DNA of 64,000 bases from Rhytidiadelphus loreus. Its lineage: Eukaryota; Streptophyta; Bryopsida; Hypnales; Hylocomiaceae. The stretch's first letter is position 1. Every line of letters begins with the position of its first letter. The position numbers were made by a program, and so were the translations under genes. The notes below the pieces were generated by a model. That model saw only the letters and a program-made list of their open reading frames with translations. It did no database searches and was not told the origin of the DNA. The stretch covers positions 38,948,863 to 39,012,862 of the forward strand of contig OX344761.1 in assembly GCA_947034895.1 (NCBI GenBank), read 5' to 3'. Of this stretch, positions 37,490 through 49,374 are shown one piece after another.

Positions 37490-40400
37490 TCATGGGAAAA
37501 AGATCTCACAACCATGTTGCTCAAGCTCTTGCAATAGGAACTTTTGATCTGCATCCTCTACTTCAAGTGCAGAACACCTAGACAATTGCAATGTTGAAAG
37601 TCGAATTAATCTTATCAAAGACTTCGGGAGTTGCTTCAGACTCACACATCCGTACAAATCAAGTCTTTTGAGTTGGGACAGCTGGCCAAGAGATATAGGG
37701 AGTTCCACCAATTCCTTACAATGTATCAATCTCAATTTTGATAGTTGAGTTAGGCTTGTGAAAGACTCAGGGAGACGCTTCAAATTCACACAACCCACTA
37801 ATGAAAATTGTTGAAGTTGGGACAATTGACCAAGAGATGTAGGAAGTTCCTCCATTCCTATCATACCATAAATTTTGAAAGTCTTTAAAGAGGATAGATG
37901 ACCTAGATTGTTGGGCAAGTTGTCCAATGCCACAACATCGTAAAGTTTGAGTCCTTCTAACTTTACCAAATTGCACATTGAGTTTGGAAGCTTCTTCAAG
38001 AAACCAGGATCAACATCAAATACTTTAAGGTACTTCAAATGAGTGAGGTTTCCTAAAGATGTGGGCAACTCCTCGAGATGGAATCCATTGTAAACCTCAA
38101 GATCCTTGAGCTTAGAGTGTAGAAGGAAACCAACTTGGGAAATAGCAGGAAGGACCAACTTTTGGAGGCGAAAAGAAAAACTTTCAATTACAAGCTTCCA
38201 CAATCTTTCAGCCTCCTCTCGTGCAAGCTCCCCAACAAAACTTTCAAGATGAAATCCAGAAATCAAGCTATCACATGACTTTAAATTGAGCTCTTCAAGT
38301 CGTGATAGATGTCCAAATGATTTAGATGGGTTCTCTATGACCAAGCCTTTGCATCCTTCCATATTCAATGTTCGAAGTTGGTGTAATTTGCCCAAGGATT
38401 TGAATGGGATTCGAAAGCTACAACAGTGACTCAAATCCAACTCATAGAGGTGATCCATTTGTATTTCAAACTCAACCATGCTTATCAAATTCGAGCACCT
38501 CCTTAAGCCAAGGTACTCAAGGTTAATCAGTTGATTCACACCAAAAGGAACTTCTTCCAAACCACAACACTGTCTAAGTTCAAGTCTCTTGAATTGTTTC
38601 AAGTGCCCAATCTCACGTGGAAGACTCCTTAGACTCGTACACCATGTAAGATCAAGCTCCAAAAGGTGAATCAAGTTACAAATTGATGTAGGAAGTTCTT
38701 CAATATCACAATATCTCATTTGCAATACTCGCAATCCAGTGCAAAATCCAATTGCTTCAATAGAATCAGGCATAATTGTATCCCAAATATTATCCAAACA
38801 AAGCCAAGATAGCTCCTTCCAACATTTTCTTAAGCAAAAATTCACAACCTCAATTCCACACTTGGTCAAATCCAACAACCTCAACCTATCAAAACGTTGG
38901 ATGGTCAATTCTTCGATTCGCCCATCATGTGCTCGTGATTGAAGAGCGGCTAATTCCAAACAACTTTGTAATGATATCCCTTCAACAATTCTTGAGCCCT
39001 AGCAAAACCATCAAATAAAGAATTGATTTATATTAAGACCTTCAAAATAACCAAATAAATTAAGCAAGAAACAATAATAATCCTTCAAACATCAAACCTA
39101 CTATTTATTAAATATATACATAATGAGATTTCAAATTTCATTGCAAAAAAACTCACCTCATTCTCTTCCAAAAAACTCTCAACCTCCTTTGCTTCCCATA
39201 AGCGGGTCACATTTTTCAATGACACGTGTAATCTCTCCAAGGATAAATCCCTTACTATTCTACGACCCATATCCCTCAATTGGTCATGGATCGTAAAAGA
39301 ACGACCCCATGTACCAATTCTACCAACTTTGATTAGGGATCTCGCAACTAAGTTTTGCAATCCAATAGGCGAATTCCAAATCCAACCTAGTGATTGTTCA
39401 CTCAAATCCCTTGCCAATTTCTCACAAAAGAAACAAGCAAAGTCCAAAAACATGCTCTTGGTGTCAGGGGACAAATCGTTATAGCTAATCTTTAGCTTCT
39501 TCCACAAAACTTCATTCTCATCACCACCATCAAAAGATTGGGCCTCACGCAATTTTCTCAAAGCCTCTTCCCAAATTCCCTTCCGCATTGAAATAGTGTG
39601 CTTATGTTGTTTTCGTAAATGTTGCCCAATAACCTCCAAACTTAGTGGAAGACCACAACATGCCTTGGCTATAACCATAGCCAACCCTTGGAAGTCTTCC
39701 ATCTCATCTTGGTCCTCAAATCCACCAAATACATGGTAATGAAACAACTCCAAAGCTTGAGCATCATTCAAGAATTCCACGTCCATTATTTCCACATCTT
39801 TCAATCCTTCCATATCTATATGATTTTCCAATACTTGACGATTGCGACATGTCACAATCACTCGGCTTCCATTGCTAAGGCTTCTTTGAAATGTAGGCAC
39901 TTGCAAACTTTTGAGAGTTTTAGAATCTCCCACATCATCAATTACAACCAATACTCTTTTTCCCATTATGCATCGTTTAATGCTTTCAAGATGGTTAAGA
40001 CTCACAAAGTCTATGTTGTCTAGAGTTACACGACATAACTCGAACAATAGCTCCTTCTGAACAGATGTCACAACCTTGGATCTCACATCTTGTAAAAAAC
40101 AAGTCTTCTCATAGAACTTGGCTTGTGAATTGTATACACATTTGCTTATTGTAGTCTTTCCAATCCCGCCCATTCCCACCAAGCCAAAGATGGAAACTGC
40201 ACCAAGCTTTTCACAAATAATTTTTTTCTTGTCTTCTATCCCCACCAAACCATTGGGAAGATCCAATAGGCGACATTGCTTGTTTTTGTTGTATTCAATC
40301 ACCTTTGAGATGTGGTCTATCAAGAATAAATAGCCAGAATCTACTTTGCTTTGTGGTCTACAAATATCAAAATGACTAGCGCTCAAGGGCATAAATCTAG

Positions 40401-41255
40401 ATCCAACATGTCTAGCAGATGACTCAGGAACAACCACTCTTCCCTGTTCAACAAGCAACAAATGTTTCAATAATGAAAAAAAGGATAAACATAAAAGACT
40501 TACACAAGCAAAACATGGTTAAAAAAAATTCAAATGTAAATCAAATCAATGAATTAAACTCTATATGAGGTTTCAATGAAGGATAAAAACAATAAACAAG
40601 AGTAGATACTTACATGTGATGTAGCATGCATCTCGCCAAGATTAAAACACATCCACTCATTGTTGTAGACTTGTCGTTGTATTTGTTCAAACTCAAAGTT
40701 GAGTCGGCCAACTTCAAGGCTATTCTCCTTGAGATAAGTCATACACAAACCCATTGAAGTAAATGGGTTCAATGGTGAAAAGTCAAGTTGGGTTCCAGTA
40801 TGAGGTGTGGCGTACAAATAGAAAGCCCGTAAGTTACGTAGAAAATTTTGAACCTCTTTGTCCCATTGAAAGTTTTGAAATGCGGTTACTACAATTTGTT
40901 TAGCCACCAAGCCTCCAAAACTATGACACACAAATAAAACGGGACATTCATGCTGGCCTATTCCAACTAAGATCATCTCTTGTACTAGACTCTCTCCCAA
41001 GCTATACAAGTCCATCCTCCCCGATGTAGATGTTTGCACAACATGAGCATCATAAGAAAGGGAGAGAATTCTTGCATGTGGAAATTTCTCTACCAACCAT
41101 GTCTTTGGCCAACAATTGTCTTGCATCCCATCCCTAGTCAACCAAGTCTTCCAATACGCTTCTTTAGACCCATCAAACTCGAGGCCATGAATGAAGATTA
41201 TTTCAATGTCCACTTGCTCTTGGGGCTCATGGAATGTGTAAATGGAGTCACACAA
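37490..41255 (-). CDS. Hydrolase-NB-ARC-LRR immune receptor (HNL-type NLR), copy 1
   Basis: Exons on the minus strand are 41255-40614, 40443-39157 and 38998-37490, all in phase 0 with GTAAGT and GTGAGT donors. They encode about 1145 residues. The first lies behind an acceptor (TTTTACAG), so a start exon is still missing. 41691-41530 is a weak candidate (ATG, GTAAGA donor, phase 0). Residues 1-260 form an alpha/beta hydrolase: IIFIHGLEFDG, nucleophile elbow VCHSFGG, YATPHTGT, and SASHFDICRP holding the histidine. NB-ARC follows: P-loop GMGGIGKTT, kinase-2 LVVIDDV, RNBS-B GSRVIVTCR, GLPL as CCGLPLSLEV, RNBS-D FLDFACFF, and MHD-like FTIHDQLRDMG. About 500 residues of LRRs end at TGA 37490-37492. 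No stop or frameshift is seen. NLRs of this kind are intracellular pathogen sensors. What the hydrolase part does is not known to me. Confidence 0.92.
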
Positions 41256-42929
41256 CTGTAAAATAGAATAATAATTAGAAATTGAAAATTTGATAGTTGC
41301 TTCTCACATGCATTCATGTAGTATGTGAGTTGCTCAGTACATAGCACACTATAGAATTAGAAAATACGTACCCGCTTTCCATGAATAGAACTGTTGGTAC
41401 AAGGTAAACAAGTCTTGCCACTTGAACCTAATTCTCACCAACAATCATAATATTAAGAGCCTTGATGATGAAACCAAATCAAGCACAATATAAAACAATG
41501 CTCTCGAAAATGAATTTCTAAAATCTTACTACAAACATATATTTAAAGTGTTGACCATAAAGAAGAATTGAGGCTATGAAAGGAACCTCCAAAATTGAAA
41601 AGAAACAAAATTGACTTGAACAAAGCTTACTAGGTTGAGCAAATACAAAGTCCTTGTCAACACAAAGTTTCTTTCGGCTTTCATGTGCCATTGCATAGTC
41701 AACACGTGAAGCAAGTACAATACAAGAAAACCTGCAATGGTCAAATTGTGCCAAATCAGAACATTACACCAATTTGCACTTGGAAACAACAAAAAAAGGA
41801 ATAAACTCTTTATCATTCATTGGACTTCAATCTCTACTATTAATATAACCATTGCAAAATTTGAATCACTAGACCTCTTGGGTAAGAAACATAGCATATT
41901 GTTTAAACTTTCACAAATAGATTTCAAGGTACACATTCAAATTTTTTTTATGAAAATGTGTAAACATGAATACGATAGGTGAAGGGCAAGGTCGGCACTT
42001 TAATGTCAAATATTTAATTAAAGTTTCCAAAGTAAGGTCAACACTTTAAAATTTAAATTTTGAAAATTCAACATTATATTGAAGTAATTTCAAAATGATC
42101 ATCACATTATTCCAAAAGACTCATTATTTCACATTATATACAAATTGGATGGTAACAAGTAAAGCAATCCATGTGGGATATATTAATGATTAAAGTTAGT
42201 AAAAATTCAATACTCAAATTATCTCATATCCTTTGAGGGTTCATAAGGAACAATAGATTTCATTACTAAACGATCTCTCCACCCTTCATCCTCACCAAGT
42301 ATCAATGTAGATTTTCCTTTGTTTGTCATCAAAAATTTGCTTGAACATACATGATCTTTGAACATTTTGACTCATGTTGAGAATTTTATTTTCTTACAAC
42401 AACTTTCTCATTTAATTCTTGCTGAATTCTGGAATTTCTTTTTTTCATTTTATTTCTTTTTTGGTGTTCTTAAAAATAATTATTTTCCGCCAATCCTACC
42501 CCTCCTCTACAATACATGACCATCCAAATGGATGAAATCATGATAGTAGGACGATTAGAAAAGATTTTAGAGTACATTGTCAACACTAAAGGATTACAAA
42601 CCAATAGAGTTCATAATATAGTCATGTAAAAACCCCATTTACATTCACGTGGTATCTCTTTTGCATACTTATTCTAAAAAGCATTTGAATTTGAATATTT
42701 CATGGGATAGCAACAAAGTATGCCTTACTCCACTTGAATGATTTTGGAATGACAACAAAGGCACAGTTGCATGCCATCTAATCACTACAAGTTATCTTCT
42801 TCCTAAGTGAAGGTTTAGGTCACACCCTTGCAAAAATAGGAGATCAACTACAAAATTGAACCGCATGAGTTGTTCATTTGCAATTGATTCCTTCTTGTTG
42901 TGAAATTGTAAAATATTGTAAAAAATTCA
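41256..42929. other. 5' region of HNL copy 1 and spacer
   Basis: This should contain the start exon and promoter of the HNL gene. The best start candidate is 41691-41530 on the minus strand, beginning MAHESRKKLC. No other gene is supported. Confidence 0.4.
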
Positions 42930-45540
42930 GAGGGCACTATAGAGGGGGCTAACTTCGAAGACTTACCATTCAGCGCTTTAAGAAAATAGATTGTCCGGCC
43001 TACAAAATCTCCACTAGCTGTGAAGTTCCCCGGAAATTCATCATGAGACCCACCCAGACGGTTTCATGCGCGCTCATCAAAACCCTTCCTTGCATTACAA
43101 TGTCACCTTCTCTTCTTCTTGTTCTCCTTGGTTTCTTCGAAGTTCCTCTTTCCTTCTGCATCTTCTCTGCTTCAATTTCTCAGTTAAGTCGAGCAAATGC
43201 TTCTTCATCACTCTTCGCTGATTCTGGGATAGCTAGACTGCGCATCCAATCTGGAAAACTTCCTAATCACACTCAGTAGGTCCTTCATATTGGCAACGGC
43301 GAGGCACAGGCCCTCATGATGCCGGAGTTTGATTGCACTAGGCTCCGTGAAGAACGCTGCAAATCGCTCCAGCATGCTGATTATCGTTCTTTTCCACCTA
43401 TTGGCAGGACAACTAAGCGTAGCCAATTTCCTGAAGTCTTATAAAGAATCCGTCAGAACAATATCAACCCAGCTCTTTCCATTGCAAGGGTCGTCTATGG
43501 CTCGCTACCTAGTGACACAAACGTACCACTTGGAAACACCGGTGAAAATCCTTTTCTCGTATTCACTACCGAAGCCTTCCGGAAGAATTGACCAACTCTA
43601 GACTGCTCCTTCCTTCTCCGAACCAAATGAAAAAGAGAAAATCCCCAGGAGAGTCCATTCACGACAACTTCCCTGCAACCGTGGACACAAAGTTATTGCA
43701 AGGGGTCAATAGCCATTCAGATTGAAACCAACAATTTCAAGAATCACAGTCAACCTGCCTGGATCTAAGCATGCCGCAACTTCATGCATAGCGTGTGCGA
43801 ACCACAGATCCGAAATACGTCCTATCCTACTTGACATTCCTCTCAACGAAAGATGGTTCGATCGAAGCCAACAAGTGGTAGAAAAGCATGACAACAACCT
43901 TCATAACCCTTCACATATCTAGTGCGACAAATCTCTGAAACTCACCACTAATCCACAAGCAACGAAACGGGACCCAAACCCCCAAGCAATCGAGTTCATC
44001 TTCCAGGACACTAACCCCAGAACAGAATGCTCGAGCCAAACATTCTGTTCTTGCGGTTCTTCTGGCAGAAATACTGCGGAGAATATTTCTTGAAGCATAT
44101 ATGGTTTGGGGCTATTGTATGCTAATCCACTGGGCGGGGCTATGGACGCGTTTGCCCACCCTAGGTTTTGAAGCTGTTGATTCTGGCGAGCTAGATTCTC
44201 TAGTGATGCATGCTATCTTATAAATCTCTTGTAAAAACAATCTATATTCTTTTTCCGAGTGTCCTCCATCTTACCCTCAACACGTTTCATTACATTCTTC
44301 CCAGTAACGATGAACTGGTGGAGGTTAAGTTAGTTCTCGGTTCTTCAGAGTTTCAGACTGATGCCAGGGCTCATTTACCTGAGTGAGTAGGCCGGACTGG
44401 ATGTTAGTGAGGGGTTACAAAAGTATTTACATGTGCTAATTGGCTAAACATAATCTCTCCAGTTAAGGAATCCATAGTATGAGCTATGTGCACCACTAAT
44501 TGTAACTGAGCGTAGTTACTATTATATGACAATTCATCGAGTCTTATTGCAAGTACAGGTACTAGTGAGGCAACCCTAAATAAGAGCCATGGCTGGTGTT
44601 GTAACGTTTGACTGCATGAGCTTTTGCAATTGTTTTGGGGTAACATTGTCCTGTGGCACCTATATCCAGGGAGAATTCTGAGTCAACCAACCAATATCTA
44701 AAGTTGTTATTCATTGATATGTTTCGGTTATTCCTTGCAATTTCTCTTGAAATTGGAAATTCGACTCATCTGTACCGATTCTCCCGCACTACGTGTGGCA
44801 CAAGTGGAGTAAAGCCTTGACATGATAACATAACATGGCATGATGCTGAAAACCTTCTGGGGGCTTGATGCTTTTGAAAAGTATGACAAAGTATGAACAA
44901 GCCCATAGCTTAACCCTGGAAGAACAACGCCCCTATGACCAAGCCAGTCACCAAATGCTCAGACTATTGGACCACGAGGTGCATTCTTTGTTTCTACAGT
45001 GAGCATTGAAGTCATCCATCGGACACTTTCGGTCCTCAGCGTCGTTTTAAGGATTGAAGTAGCTTCTGGGCGAACAGAATGTGATCGACTCCACCAGAAG
45101 TTCGAGCTCATTCAGATTATAAACAATGAACTCACGAATGACCTTAAGCATGTCTGGCTCTAATCAAATCTCCACTTCACGGACAGAGTGGCAAACAACA
45201 GTTCCAAAACTCATGCTATCCCATTTGGCATTCCCCGCAAAAACGTGGGCTCGATCAATCGAACGCACATATAGAGAACTCCGACAAGCTTGACAAGCCA
45301 AACAACATCCTTCATATAGAAGTGTGACAAATCTCCGGAGACCTCCCCTCCCCCCCTTACAACACGAAAACTGCCAGGCAATCTGGAATGCACCCACGTC
45401 ATCCTGCAGAACCTCCACCCTCCACAGAATGCTCCGCTCTCAAATACGTCTGGAATAAACACTATCAAACAACTTTCTTTTACTCTTAATGCAGAGACAC
45501 GTATCTAGAACAGTCCCACCTAGACTCCCCCACCAATTTG

Positions 45541-45645
45541 TCGGTAAAGAAAGCACGATCTGCTACAAAAGTTGGTACACATCCACAAGAAATCGGTAAA
45601 GGAAGAAGTATCTGCTCCGGAAGTGGGTACACACCCACAATCAAA
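45541..45645 (+). repeat. Two-copy 52-bp tandem repeat
   Basis: Two adjacent imperfect copies start at 45541 and 45593. Both begin TCGGTAAAG and end in GGTACACA-CCACAA. Confidence 0.8.
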
Positions 45646-45900
45646 GACGATCAAATCGGTAGACTTCGGTTGCGTGCATGCCCCCATTTCGAATCTTCCG
45701 AGAAGAGGTTAGGGTTAGAAGACATACCATACCGTCTCGGCGGGCACCCAGCCGTGATACTGCTCGGGGCTACCCGCGCTTCATCTGCCCTAAAAACACA
45801 ATCTCCTTGAATCAACTCGGGGGCCTCCAACAGCTTCAGCTTCGTTCGAAGACGAGGAGACACAGACGAAGCTCGCGTCTTATGCGTCTACACAGGCCAA

Positions 45901-46448
45901 GATGAAGAGCTCCTTAGCTATCCGTGCTTCTTCTTGTGTTCAAAGTCGGCTAGAGAAGTTTGGCGTTGGGAGAAAATAAAAAACAGGAAGAAATTCGAAA
46001 TCGCATGCACAACTGAAGGGCACCATGACCGACACGAATTTCAGTTCGGAGCAAGCCAGAGCAAGGGCGTGGCTGGTGCGATCAAACGTCCAACGAATTT
46101 GTACATAACAAAAACACAAAGCTACCAGGCGCTCCACTAAAAAAGAAAATGGCCACTGCCTGTCAAGAAATTCCACGGGTCTTCCCGCATATCTTCCACG
46201 CTCAAAGTCGGTCGTCTCTGACTTTGGAGAAGCCCTACGGTTGCTCACCGTCGGACCAACCATTCGGGAGGTCACGATGAAGAGCTTCTTAGCTAATCGA
46301 GCTTCTCCTTGGGTTCAAAAAGGCTAGAGAAGGTTGGCGTTGGGACAAAATAATAAACAGCAGGACGGAATTCGAAATTGCACGTACCACTAACGGCCGC
46401 CAGATTTCAGTTCGGAGCAAGCCAGAGCAAGGGTGTGATCAAACGTCG
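45901..46448 (+). repeat. Direct repeat of about 180 bp in the decayed region
   Basis: 45901-46090 and 46276-46448 are diverged direct copies. Both begin GATGAAGAGCT-CTTAGCTA, pass through GTTGGCG with AAATTCGAAAT, and end with CAGTTCGGAGCAAGCCAGAG and ATCAAACGTC. They may be duplicated leader sequence of the decayed minus-strand gene. Confidence 0.75.
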
Positions 46449-46732
46449 GAGCAAGCCATACTAGTACGCGACAGACGACAAGCAACTGATGAATTCTGAA
46501 AGTGAAGAAGGGTGAGTTGCTTACACACAAAAGAAAAAAGCCTGGTTCCGCAACCCACTAAACAGTGACGAATAGCGACCACAGATTGCCGAAGTCCAGA
46601 ATAGAGTCTCCGATGGCAGACTGATTCGGGGCGTGCGAGGGTTTGGACTCGAGCCTTGTCTATTATCGGAGGGCATCTTTGCCCAGAGGGATTCACTCAG
46701 CGTTGCTTTCTTGCCTTTTATACTATCTTTAA

Positions 46733-47702
46733 CCCCTAAATGACAGACCCAGGACCATTGATTTCAAGCCTCGCTGCCCACCATTCAATTTGTTGCCATT
46801 CTGGAATTAGATATGTATGAAAAAATTTATATTTATTTTTCAGAGATGAAATCACATGTTTTCTTCACTTCGCAAATTTTTAAATTTTTTTTTTGTAGAA
46901 AATTGATTTTTACGAGAATTTTTACTTCAAAAAATTTCAAATTTTCACCATGTGTGTATATTACAATGACAAACATCATAGTGTAAACTCAATTTCCGTT
47001 TCATTCTATATTTAGAATTTAGTAGACATTAAAAACACATTCAAAGTTCAAATTTGCAATAAAAAATTGAATTTGAAGATTTTTTTCAAAATTCAAATTG
47101 GAGTAGGAACTAGAGCAAATGACCTTCATTTTGTTAGTTTGGTTCAACCTCAGAGAATATCAATTTTGTAGAGAAATTTCAGATTTTGAGCAAGGAGCAA
47201 CAACTTTCCAAAATACACTAAAATAGCATATTTTGTGATCCATTTTTTTTTACTAAACTCTCAATTACGTGGAGGCAAACACTAGAAAGACTTCAAAATC
47301 AATTGGATCATTAGATGAGATTTTGGGGTGCCAAAGGGCCGTTTCAGAGCCGCTCACGGCCCTGTTTCCCCGGCAGTGAAAGAACGCCGCTGTCAAATTT
47401 ATTTTTTTGAATTTATTTTTTAAGTCCTTAAAATGAGAAACAAAGTTTAAATTTTATTCTTTTATTTTTTTATTTTATTTTCGAAAAAACTGACCTAGCA
47501 GTCTCTCGGCCAAGTCAGCACAGACGAGTTTGGGCGGGTTTCGGCGGTTCTTCCCAAGCAGCCAAAACACATGTAATGACCCTTTGTAACTCAACATGAA
47601 AGGTCAACAAAATGAAAAAAATGAAAAAATGCTTCCAATTTCTTTCCATCCCATTGAACTGCCATCGAAATGACACAGAATGGCGCCTCCGACATTCAGG
47701 GG
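46733..47702. mobile_element. TTAA-flanked element family 1, copy b, with nested MITE
   Basis: TTAA flanks both ends (46729-46732 and 47703-47706). The ends are CCCCTAAATGACAG and CGACATTCAGGGG. The interior differs from the 9.5 and 57.8 kb copies and includes a CATTAG-family MITE at 47309-47578. No coding capacity is seen. Confidence 0.65.
47309..47578 (+). mobile_element. CATTAG-family MITE, copy 6
   Basis: The left end is CATTAGATGAGATTTTGGGG and the right is the inverse of CATTACATGTG. It contains GGGCCGTTTCAGAG, CCCCGGCAG and the T-rich core, with a degraded hairpin (CTCTCGGCC). It is nested in the TTAA element that surrounds it. Confidence 0.6.
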
Positions 47703-47848
47703 TTAACTAGATTTTTTTCCATTTGGATTTCATAGTTTAATACAATAAGAAAGATTTGGCAAATCCTGACCCTCGCTTGGATGGAATTGATAAAATGAAG
47801 TAAAGAAACCGCGCTAGATCCAACCTTGTCTTTGACGACTTCTGAATT

Positions 47849-48106
47849 TCAACTTAAGGCATGACCATTGGATCCAGATGCTGACAAAAGCAAAATCTTC
47901 GAGTCACTATAGAGCTTAATTGCATCTTTCTGTTGCAAATCAAAGCATGGACTTCGCAACACCACCTGCTTTGGATGGGCCGTTCCATGATGTGCCACCA
48001 CAACGAAAGGAGATGTGTGGCGGGGAGGTAGGCAGTCAATGTTGTTCAATTCCGAGTTGTTCTCGACTGTGGTAGTGCACGATATTTGCACTTGCACCTC
48101 CATCAA
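47849..48106 (-). pseudogene. Terminal-exon-like ORF, unrecognised
   Basis: An 85-codon minus-strand frame ends at 47849 with a coding-like tail (KDAIKLYSDSKILLLSASGSNGHALS). Composition suggests former coding sequence. No upstream exon could be joined and no family is recognised, so it is probably a gene fragment left of duplicated segment B. Confidence 0.3.
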
Positions 48107-49374
48107 GATTCAAGCACCTAAGATTATGCATCAAAAAATCAGGTGAGTGGTTGATCAAGCTTAGTAACACTTTTGTCTGTTCTTTCTGTGAAGTGTGAGT
48201 TAGGGTTTGTTTGTATTGAGATTGTCGTTTTCTCATGTTATTATCTGAGGTGTGAATCAAGGTTTGGAGGTACGGAGATGGTTGATTTCTTTTGTTTTGC
48301 TCTTGTGCTCCTCCAGGTTTAATCCATTTGTTGGAGGGGTACAGAGCTTTAATAAAAAGAAACTGTTGAAATAAACGTGACCCTTGATCTGGGCTTCTTG
48401 CTCCTTCTTGGTCCGCACTTTGTATTGATGAATTGGAAGGTTGTATTTCTGAAACATTATTTGTTGTTCATTTTCTAAGCCTTGCTGGTATTGAATCGGT
48501 TCTTGCAGGTGAACAATTGAGTCCATGGGTTGGAGGATTTTGCTAATGGGATTAACAGTTCTTTTCTTCTGAGGTACGGAGTATCATTGTTTCTTTAACT
48601 CTAATGCCGCATGCTTGTAGAATTGTTTCACACATTTAGCCCACCACTGAGATGTTTGCTCATATTGCGGCTGCACGTAGCATTGCTATTAAGCTTTGGA
48701 ATATGCTCAGGTTGGCGTACCTCAAGCGAAAGGAAAATTCAGACTTGGTAGTCCTTAGCAATGTGCAGTACACACTTGGTACGTATGGCCAATACTGTCA
48801 TTGCATACCTCTTGCACCATATCCTATTGTGACAGTGAAATTTCGATTTTGAAGGTTGGCATGTAGCATCCGGAAGTGTGGTTCTTGAGAATTTATATTA
48901 AGATGGCTCATTGTCTAGCGATGTTTGTTCCGATGAATTTTTCTAGAAACCCGGGGTTACTTTTGTATGTATTTGATCACATCTAAAAGTGTATCAGTTG
49001 TAATTATTCCAGAGATTGCAATCTCCAATTCACATAATGGAATTCTTGTAATTGGTGATTTGTTGAGCATAGCACTAAAGTGGAGGTTACAAATACTTGA
49101 AGATTGACACACATGGGATCACTAACCAATTTTCTTTGGTTAGTGAAGTGGGAGCTCATCTTCTTTTTTTCTCGGAATTCTATCAGCTATGTTTTAGTTG
49201 TGGCGCTAGAAGTGGCGATCAATATTTCCTTCCTTTTCATTGCACTGAAGAGTCAAATTCTGCCTGGTAAGCACAGACTTTCCCAATTACAACTTTGGAT
49301 TTCTTGTTAGGTCCAGTGCGTGGAGTCACTTGCAATATCTCGAACTTCATGTTCATTTTTGACACAGAGACGCT

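Larger units (their letters stand above)
29160..40500 (+). repeat. Segment A of a diverged direct segmental duplication
   Basis: Long collinear similarity links this segment to 48405-64000 in the same orientation. Anchor pairs are 29170 with 48410, 29790 with 48690, 30740 with 50680, 33420 with 52975, 34565 with 56080, 35435 with 56958, 36240 with 58710, 36670 with 61615, and the NLR exons. The offset grows from about 19 to 25 kb because of indels, several of which are transposons. No gene is visible in 29160-37489. The HNL gene occupies the right part. Confidence 0.85.
42930..46730 (-). pseudogene. Decayed, internally duplicated coding region of unknown identity
   Basis: The composition is clearly less A/T-rich than the flanks. 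Minus-strand frames give protein-like stretches separated by stops and shifts: ERFAAFFTEPSAIKLRHHEG near 43350, a block around 43700-43990 with RTI, RGM and HAMHEVAACLDPG, and a related block at 45140-45430 with YEGCC, CHSVREVEI and LEPDMLKVIREF. The last two blocks align with each other, so an ancestral unit was duplicated about 1.4 kb apart. Near 46670 a minus-strand frame opens MPSDNRQGSSPNPRTPRISL and may be an old first exon. I do not recognise the family, and no intact gene model can be built. Confidence 0.4.

Noticed and set aside
39688..40023. 111-codon plus-strand frame over the NB-ARC exon
   Set aside because: It is antisense to the well-supported NB-ARC exon and has no motif of its own.
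41255..41255. Position 41255 as the translation start of the HNL gene
   Set aside because: The codon there is TTG and directly follows a splice acceptor, so this is an exon boundary, not a start. The same holds for GTG at 21299 in the free-standing hydrolase.
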